From: an uncultured Clostridium sp.
Lineage (GTDB): Bacteria; Bacillota; Clostridia; TANB77; CAG-508
NCBI GenBank assembly: GCA_950059165.1
Contig: CATLUC010000055.1
Location: 1-10,456, forward strand
Direction: 5' to 3'
DNA length: 10,456 nt
How positions within the stretch are numbered: position 1 is the stretch's first letter; each line of letters opens with the position of its first letter. The position numbers and the translations under genes are program-made. Under the pieces are notes generated by a model. It made no database searches. It was not told the origin of the DNA and saw only the letters and a list, made by a program, of their open reading frames with translations. This document shows positions 6,816 through 10,456 of this stretch, piece after piece.

Positions 6816-7550
6816 ATGGAAAATAAAGATATAAGATATTACGCAAAAATTCATTCTATTGAATCTTTTGGCACTGTTGATGGTCCTCGGCATTCGCTTT
6901 GTAATCTTTCTGCAAGGGTGTCATTTGCAATGCAAGTATTGCCACAACCGTGATACTTGGGATATGAATGATGGAATGTATAATTCTTTAGATGATATTT
7001 TTGATAAAATCATGCGTTATAAAAATTATATTTATCCACGTCGGTGGTATTACTGTTACTGGTGGAGAACCTTTGTTACAGGTCAAGTTTTTGCTTGAAC
7101 TGTTTTCTCGCTTGAAAGAACAAAATATTCATACTTGTATTGATACTTCTCGGCATGGTTACTTTAACTGATGATATTAAAAAACTATTGTCTTTAACTG
7201 ATTTAGTTTTACTAGATATTAAACATATTGATGACAAAAAGTGCAAAGATTTAGTTGGTTTTTCTAATAAATTAGAATTAGATTTTGCAAAATATTTAAG
7301 TAATAATAATATTACCATTTGGATAAGGCAGGTTTTAATCCCTGGAATTACAGATAATGAACAGGATTTATTAAAGTTAAAAGATTTTATTAATAGTTTA
7401 AAAACTGTTCAAAAAGTAGAGTTATTGCCATATCATGATATGGGAAAATTTAAGTGGAAAAGGCTTGGACTTCCCTATTCTCTTGAGAATGTTAGAAATG
7501 CTACTGATGATGATATTGAAAAAGCAAAAAAGGTTTTGGGAATTACCTAA
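6816..7550 (+). CDS. pflA: Pyruvate formate-lyase activating enzyme, read through three +1 frameshifts at CGG
   Basis: This radical SAM enzyme installs the glycyl radical on PflB. From ATG 6816 (AAAGGAG seven bases upstream) the frame meets in-frame CGG codons at 6888, 7042 and 7151. At each, skipping the C and reading GGN restores the family sequence. Segments of 24, 51, 36 and 132 codons give 243 residues, against 246 in E. coli PflA. Key features are V-D-G-P-G-I-R (G25 restored), the 4Fe-4S motif C35-x3-C39-x2-C42, G76-G77-I-T-V-T-G-G-E-P (G76 restored; SAM-binding GGE), D-T-S-G (G112 restored), V-L-L-D-I-K-H, and W-I-R-Q-V-L-I-P-G and L-L-P-Y-H near the C-terminus. No other indel or stop occurs. 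It is probably cotranscribed with pflB through the foldback element. Without recoding only a short fragment would be made and PflB could not be activated. Confidence 0.9.
6885..6891 (+). other. +1 frameshift site 1 of pflA (CCT CGG C)
   Basis: After GAT GGT CCT the zero frame reads CGG CAT TCG. Skipping the C gives GGC ATT CGC, restoring D-G-P-G-I-R, one of the most conserved motifs of activating enzymes. Elsewhere in the same gene P-G-I is encoded CCT GGA ATT (7350-7358) with no extra base. Confidence 0.92.
7039..7045 (+). other. +1 frameshift site 2 of pflA (CGT CGG T)
   Basis: The zero frame reads CGT CGG TGG TAT. Skipping the C of CGG gives CGT GGT GGT ATT ACT GTT ACT GGT GGA GAA: the glycine pair, then I-T-V-T-G-G-E. 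The residue before the glycines is Arg here, where many homologues have Ser-Gly, so the exact skipped base is slightly less certain than at the other sites. Confidence 0.85.
7148..7154 (+). other. +1 frameshift site 3 of pflA (TCT CGG C)
   Basis: The zero frame reads GAT ACT TCT CGG CAT GGT. Skipping the C gives GAT ACT TCT GGC ATG GTT, restoring the conserved D-T-(S/N)-G motif and then the uninterrupted C-terminal 132 codons. Confidence 0.92.
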
Positions 7551-7562
7551 AACCTTTTCTTT
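7528..7562. terminator. Bidirectional terminator between pflA and the winged-helix gene
   Basis: AAAAGGTTTTGG (7528-7539) pairs with CTAAAACCTTTT (7547-7558) around a 7-nt loop, with one G-U pair. T-rich tracts leave it on both strands. The left arm and loop include the last pflA codons, and the winged-helix gene ends only 15 bp after pflA, so one hairpin serves both convergent genes. Confidence 0.8.
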
Positions 7563-7564
7563 TC

Positions 7565-8500
7565 TTACATTCCTAACAATTTCAATTCTATATTTTCCAT
7601 TTTGTATTTTCCATCTACTAATTTAAATTCCACTAGAGTATCTGCCAAAGTTTCTTTATTTTGTCTTAAATCTGTTGTAAAATACAATCTAATTTGTGAT
7701 ATTTCCACTTGATTTTTTACAATTTCTTTAAAAGTTTCTGCCATATGTTTTTCATCTTCACAAATTAAAATTAATTGTGGCATACCACTAAAACCTGAAT
7801 CTCCTGGCACAAAATTCTCATAAAATTCTTTGTACAATCTCAATTTATCTATTGCTTTCTTTTGCCAGTCATCTTCTCTTCTTATTACTTCAAAAACAAA
7901 TTGAATAGACTTTCCATTTTTAGTTAGTTTAACACTTCCACCACTTGCTTTAAAAAGTTTTCCAGACACTTTTGCATTAATTGCTGGTTTTACAACATAG
8001 CTATCAAAAGCCTTTACTTTCCTCAAATATGCAATTAAAGTTTGATTTCCTGCCAACCTTTTTTTTATCATAGGAACTGGCTTTGTGTTATCAGATGGTT
8101 GCCATTTACAGTCAATCTCTTTTGAATTTAACAAATATTTTCCCATTTTCTCTAAGCAATAAATTCTATAAATTCCTTTTCCTTCATCAGAAGTAAAGTA
8201 ATATCTTGTTAAAATCTTAGATTTTACAAGTTGCTCTAATTTATTGTTCAATTTATCTTGTGATTTAGGGTCTATCCCTTTTATTTCTAGCATTTGATAT
8301 AATTGTCTTGATGTAATAAATTCAAACTCATTTACTAATTCTAAAATAGCAAAATGGATTTCATTAATATGCCCTATATCAATTTTATGAACAATTTGGT
8401 TCATAGAAACATATCCATCTTTTCCATCAAATGTTTTAATTTCACCCTCTCTAATAGCAAAAGGTGATACTTGTGCTTTAATTTGGTTATCTTCAACCAT
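7565..8500 (-). CDS. Winged-helix protein with a nuclease-like C-terminal domain, function unknown
   Basis: This 311-residue soluble protein is one I do not recognise with certainty. Residues about 45-120 look like a winged helix-turn-helix: I-H-F-A-I-L-E-L-V, then F-I-T-S-R-Q-L-Y-Q-M-L, then L-N-N-K-L-E-Q-L-V-K-S-K-I-L, with an I-Y-R-I-Y-C-L wing. Residues about 195-300 alternate strands and helices (I-Q-F-V-F-E-V-I-R-R near 199-208, L-R-L-Y-K-E-F-Y, P-Q-L-I-L-I-C-E). This order resembles replication-relaxation proteins (Replic_Relax), where a wHTH precedes a restriction-endonuclease-like fold; that is a suggestion from layout only. GGAGG before the ATG fixes the start. It lies 83 bp downstream of the S1-domain gene with no promoter evident, so the two are probably cotranscribed. 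There is no CGG codon and no frameshift. Confidence 0.85.
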   Translation of the reverse strand: MVEDNQIKAQVSPFAIREGEIKTFDGKDGYVSMNQIVHKIDIGHINEIHFAILELVNEFEFITSRQLYQMLEIKGIDPKSQDKLNNKLEQLVKSKILTRYYFTSDEGKGIYRIYCLEKMGKYLLNSKEIDCKWQPSDNTKPVPMIKKRLAGNQTLIAYLRKVKAFDSYVVKPAINAKVSGKLFKASGGSVKLTKNGKSIQFVFEVIRREDDWQKKAIDKLRLYKEFYENFVPGDSGFSGMPQLILICEDEKHMAETFKEIVKNQVEISQIRLYFTTDLRQNKETLADTLVEFKLVDGKYKMENIELKLLGM

Positions 8501-8583
8501 TTTAAATTCCTCCTTTAACTTCTGCTAATTGCAGTATATTTATGTAATAAGAAAATCTAAAATTTTCCTTTAACATCATATTA

Positions 8584-9390
8584 TTAAACAATCAATAATT
8601 TTATCTTCTTTTTTTGAGCATCTATTTTCTTAATATAGACATCTACTTTTTGTCCATATTCAAACCCCTCTTGATATTCTGCCATTCCAACTAAATTAGG
8701 AGTTAGCTCAATAAAAATACCATTTTTGTTTTTCTCTGTTTCTCTAATAATTCCTTTTGCTTTTGTTCCAGCTGTAAATCTTTTTGCATTATCTTCCCAT
8801 GACCCCAAAGTGTCTTTATAAGATAAAATTACTTTTCCATTGTCCCTATCTATAGATTTTACCACTACTTGCACTTTTTGTCCAATATTTAGCCTTTCAT
8901 AAGGAGTTTTGATTCTTGCAATTGATAAATCTTCAATATATGCAAGACCTACCATACCTCCACCAATTTCAATAAATGCCCCATATGGTTTGATGCTCTT
9001 AACAATTCCTGTTACAACTTCACCTTCTTTTAAGTCGTTTTTTATCCATTCTAAAGCCTCTTGTTGAACCTCTTTTCTTGATAATATTATATTATTTTGC
9101 TTTTCTTTATCTTTCTTTATCTTAAATTGCACAAATTTATGTACTTTTCCTGTACATAAGTTTGTTTTTGGTAATCCACTATCTTCTATATTAATAGCTT
9201 CTACCTCTTGCCTTGGCATGATACCTGTTAATCCATTTTCAAATGAAACATATAAATTATAATCATTGTCACATTTCTTTACTAGTCCTTGTAATGTTTC
9301 ATTTGTTTCTATATAATGACTTAAATTCCCTTCATCTACTGGTGTAATTTCGTTATTCCATCCCTCTGGCTTAAATTTTAATGTTTCCAT
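8584..9390 (-). CDS. Ribosomal protein S1-like RNA-binding protein with three S1 domains
   Basis: This 268-residue cytosolic protein is built from S1 (OB-fold) modules. Domain 1 at about 29-106 is degenerate. Domain 2 at about 121-192 is a textbook S1 domain, with G-E-V-V-T-G-I-V, then Y-G-A-F-I-E-I-G-G-G, then V-G-L-A-Y-I-E-D-L-S. Domain 3 at about 207-268 includes A-K-G-I-I-R-E and G-I-F-I-E-L-T-P-N-L-V-G. Clostridia often carry such short S1 homologues instead of the six-domain enterobacterial S1. They are thought to bind mRNA and help translation, but whether this one is a ribosomal subunit is unknown. AAGGAG about eleven bases upstream supports the ATG. A promoter precedes it, and the winged-helix gene follows. 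All arginines use codons other than CGG. Confidence 0.92.
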   Translation of the reverse strand: METLKFKPEGWNNEITPVDEGNLSHYIETNETLQGLVKKCDNDYNLYVSFENGLTGIMPRQEVEAINIEDSGLPKTNLCTGKVHKFVQFKIKKDKEKQNNIILSRKEVQQEALEWIKNDLKEGEVVTGIVKSIKPYGAFIEIGGGMVGLAYIEDLSIARIKTPYERLNIGQKVQVVVKSIDRDNGKVILSYKDTLGSWEDNAKRFTAGTKAKGIIRETEKNKNGIFIELTPNLVGMAEYQEGFEYGQKVDVYIKKIDAQKKKIKLLIV

Positions 9391-9426
9391 TTGTTTATAT
9401 GCTCCTTCTCTTCTGTATTCGCTTTT

Positions 9427-9456
9427 ATTATATCAAAAAAACATTTTAATTGTAAA
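9427..9456 (-). promoter_or_regulatory. Promoter of the S1-domain gene
   Basis: On the minus strand TTTACA (9451-9456; five of six to consensus) and a perfect TATAAT (9427-9432) are 18 bp apart, giving a leader of about 30 nt that holds the AAGGAG ribosome site. Confidence 0.7.
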
Positions 9457-9508
9457 TACCTTTTGCTAAGTTTCTAGGGGTATTTTTTTAATTTTTTCTA
9501 AAAAACTA

Positions 9509-9537
9509 TGTACTTTTTCCCCAAAATAGTGTATAAT
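9509..9537 (+). promoter_or_regulatory. Possible promoter of the small RNA
   Basis: A perfect TATAAT (9532-9537) is followed by the structured stretch. The -35 region at the right distance, TGTACT (9509-9514), is a poor match, so the promoter rests mainly on the -10 box and context. Confidence 0.4.
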
Positions 9538-9540
9538 TTC

Positions 9541-9660
9541 AATATAAAGATGAATAATATATATTACAAATAATATTATTTACTTTGGTCTCACAAGGAC
9601 CAAACCCGTGTAGACGCTAAGCGTCGCAAAAAGCTATTCATAACGAATAGCTTTTTTATT
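9541..9660 (+). ncRNA. Candidate structured small RNA, family unknown
   Basis: About 115 nt after a TATAAT box hold four consecutive stems: AATAATAT/ATATTATT (9553-9560, 9573-9580); TTTGGTC/GACCAAA (9584-9590, 9598-9604); GACGC/GCGTC with a TAA loop (9613-9617, 9621-9625); and a strong terminator. The middle part (9582-9627) is clearly richer in G and C than its surroundings, as expected for a folded RNA, and there is no sensible open reading frame. It does not match any riboswitch or housekeeping RNA I know. It could be an independent small RNA or an attenuator leader, but no plus-strand gene follows within the window. Confidence 0.5.
9628..9657 (+). terminator. Rho-independent terminator of the candidate small RNA
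   Basis: AAAAAGCTATTC (9628-9639) pairs perfectly with GAATAGCTTTTT around a 5-nt loop, followed by a T run. It is a strong intrinsic terminator for plus-strand transcription. Confidence 0.85.
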
Positions 9661-9766
9661 TATACCATCTTTTCAATTTTAGCTGTCTAATAATGCCTAA
9701 AATATCTTTTACACTAAAGAAATATTTTTCTGCTTTTATATATCTAAATCTGATACTTTTACCTAT
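9656..9766 (-). pseudogene. Possible remnant of a BRO-N / DinD-like protein gene
   Basis: The minus strand holds 36 sense codons ending at TAA 9656-9658 whose translation contains I-R-F-R-Y-I, then E-K-Y-F-F-S-V-K-D-I-L-G-I-I, then K-R-W-Y-K. This pattern (I-R-x-x-Y, W/Y-F-S-V-x-D-I, a tryptophan soon after) resembles the N-terminal domain of phage antirepressor or BRO-N proteins. It has no start codon, because a stop immediately precedes it, and no ribosome site, so it would be a fragment. Its stop codon lies in the T run of the terminator. The resemblance is by eye and may be chance. Confidence 0.3.
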
Positions 9767-9788
9767 TTATAAGGAAAAGAACAAAAGA

Positions 9789-9855
9789 GGCATGATTAAA
9801 ATTTTCTAACATTTCAGATTACTTTCATGCCTCGCTTTTGTTCACTCGCCAATTT
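9789..9855. repeat. Dispersed palindromic repeat, copy B
   Basis: This is the gap-free partner of 3454-3520. In this copy the surrounding sequence also forms a long imperfect hairpin: GAACAAAAG plus GGCATGA (9779-9795) pairs with TCATGCC plus CTTTTGTTC (9825-9843), with a small bulge. Both copies lie in non-coding DNA. Confidence 0.65.
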
Positions 9856-10093
9856 TATGTTAGTAAAATTGTGTGACATACTTTATGTTATAGGAAGTTC
9901 ATAAAATTTTCTAAAATATAAAAAATGCAGATTTCTCACATTTTGATGTTGGAAACAACCACATTTTTATTATCTCTTCAAAAGAGTAATCGTCTAAATT
10001 TGTTACATTTACTCCTTATTCAATTTTACTGCCTTTAAAATTACTTGCACTACTTTTAATATCGGCTTCCATATGTCAATAGAACACTCAAAC
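9856..10093. other. Non-coding stretch, perhaps with gene debris
   Basis: No complete gene, RNA or promoter is evident. On the minus strand 9911-10015 is open for 34 codons (including D-D-Y-S-F-E-E-I-I-K-M-W), ending in TAG but lacking a proper start, and may be debris of a former gene. The stretch lies immediately downstream of the FGE-like gene's stop. Confidence 0.4.
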
Positions 10094-10456
10094 TTATAAA
10101 TAAAGTATTGAACGAAAAGTAGCCACATTCTCACTGTTATTAATTATGGTAACATAACGTGAACTAGAGTAGCAAGTATTAAAAATACATATTCCACCTC
10201 TAACCCCATGAGTCAGAGTCATCTTATCGGCATGAATGTTCTCTGTTGTCCATTCATACGTATTACTTGACATATCCCATATATTACAGATTTTATTTTG
10301 ATTTTCTGTTAGATTGTTTGTACCTTTAGGCGCAAAATTTGTATTTAAACTATTTTGTCTTGAATATTGTTTTGTATCTACTGTTTTATTTTCTCTATTG
10401 TCAAATGTTTGCAAAAATACTATTGCTGTATCCCATGCATAACTATTTATTAAATC
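10094..10456 (-). CDS. Formylglycine-generating-enzyme-like protein (partial, C-terminal 120 residues)
   Basis: The frame is open from the right edge (D-L-I-N-S-Y-A-W-D-T-A) to TAA at 10094-10096. The segment I-W-D-M-S-S-N-T-Y-E-W-T-T-E matches the D-M-x-G-N-V-x-E-W hallmark of the FGE-sulfatase / C-type-lectin-like fold, and H-G-V-R-G-G followed by S-S-R-Y and F-R-S-I-L-Y-L matches its C-terminal R-G-G and G-F-R region. In gut Clostridia such proteins are often surface or phage-associated and not true sulfatase-modifying enzymes. The catalytic cysteines of real FGE are not recognisable here, so an enzymatic role is doubtful. The true start is outside the window; TTG 10414-10412 is internal. 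There is no CGG codon. Confidence 0.75.
   Translation of the reverse strand, partial: DLINSYAWDTAIVFLQTFDNRENKTVDTKQYSRQNSLNTNFAPKGTNNLTENQNKICNIWDMSSNTYEWTTENIHADKMTLTHGVRGGICIFNTCYSSSRYVTIINNSENVATFRSILYL

Noticed and set aside
7435..7626. 63-codon frame at the end of pflA
   Set aside because: It lies in another frame of pflA and crosses the bidirectional terminator.

Overview
The window looks like a chromosomal piece of a very AT-rich, probably gut-dwelling anaerobic Firmicute of the Clostridia type. This is inferred from a SpoVB-family flippase beside an HU gene, a glycyl-radical pyruvate formate-lyase with its activase, a DHH-type Mn-dependent pyrophosphatase, strong AGGAGG ribosome sites and sigma-A promoters. 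I cannot name the species.

Layout: an HU gene runs off the left edge (1-172, minus). Upstream of it is a SpoVB/YtgP-type lipid flippase (300-1938, minus), then a Mn-dependent inorganic pyrophosphatase (2359-3285, minus). Divergent from that is a small XRE regulator (3704-4042, plus), followed by pflB (4247-6484, plus), a 318-bp foldback element (6485-6802) and pflA (6816-7550, plus). Convergent to these lie a winged-helix protein of unknown role (7565-8500, minus) and a three-S1-domain RNA-binding protein (8584-9390, minus). The last kilobase is accessory in character: a candidate structured small RNA with its own terminator, a gene remnant, a palindromic repeat shared with position 3454, and the C-terminal part of a formylglycine-generating-enzyme-like protein entering from the right edge.

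The outstanding observation concerns the flippase gene and pflA. Both look broken, by four and three frameshifts, but every break is the same event. An in-frame CGG codon is followed by a need to move +1, so that the C is skipped and GGN (glycine) is read. With these seven shifts both genes become full length (544 and 243 residues) with all motifs intact. I find no CGG read as ordinary arginine in any gene of the window: all seven in-frame CGG triplets are shift sites. In pflA all three restored glycines are signature residues (DGPG-I-R, the GG before I-T-V-T-G-G-E-P, and D-T-S-G). This suggests a recoding system in which CGG is unassigned or hungry and triggers +1 frameshifting, or in which CGGN is read as a four-base glycine codon.

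Functionally, PflB and PflA form the pyruvate formate-lyase system, with the activase downstream of its target but separated from it by a strongly folding element and by three recoding sites. The flippase next to HU is an arrangement familiar from clostridial spoVB/yab regions.
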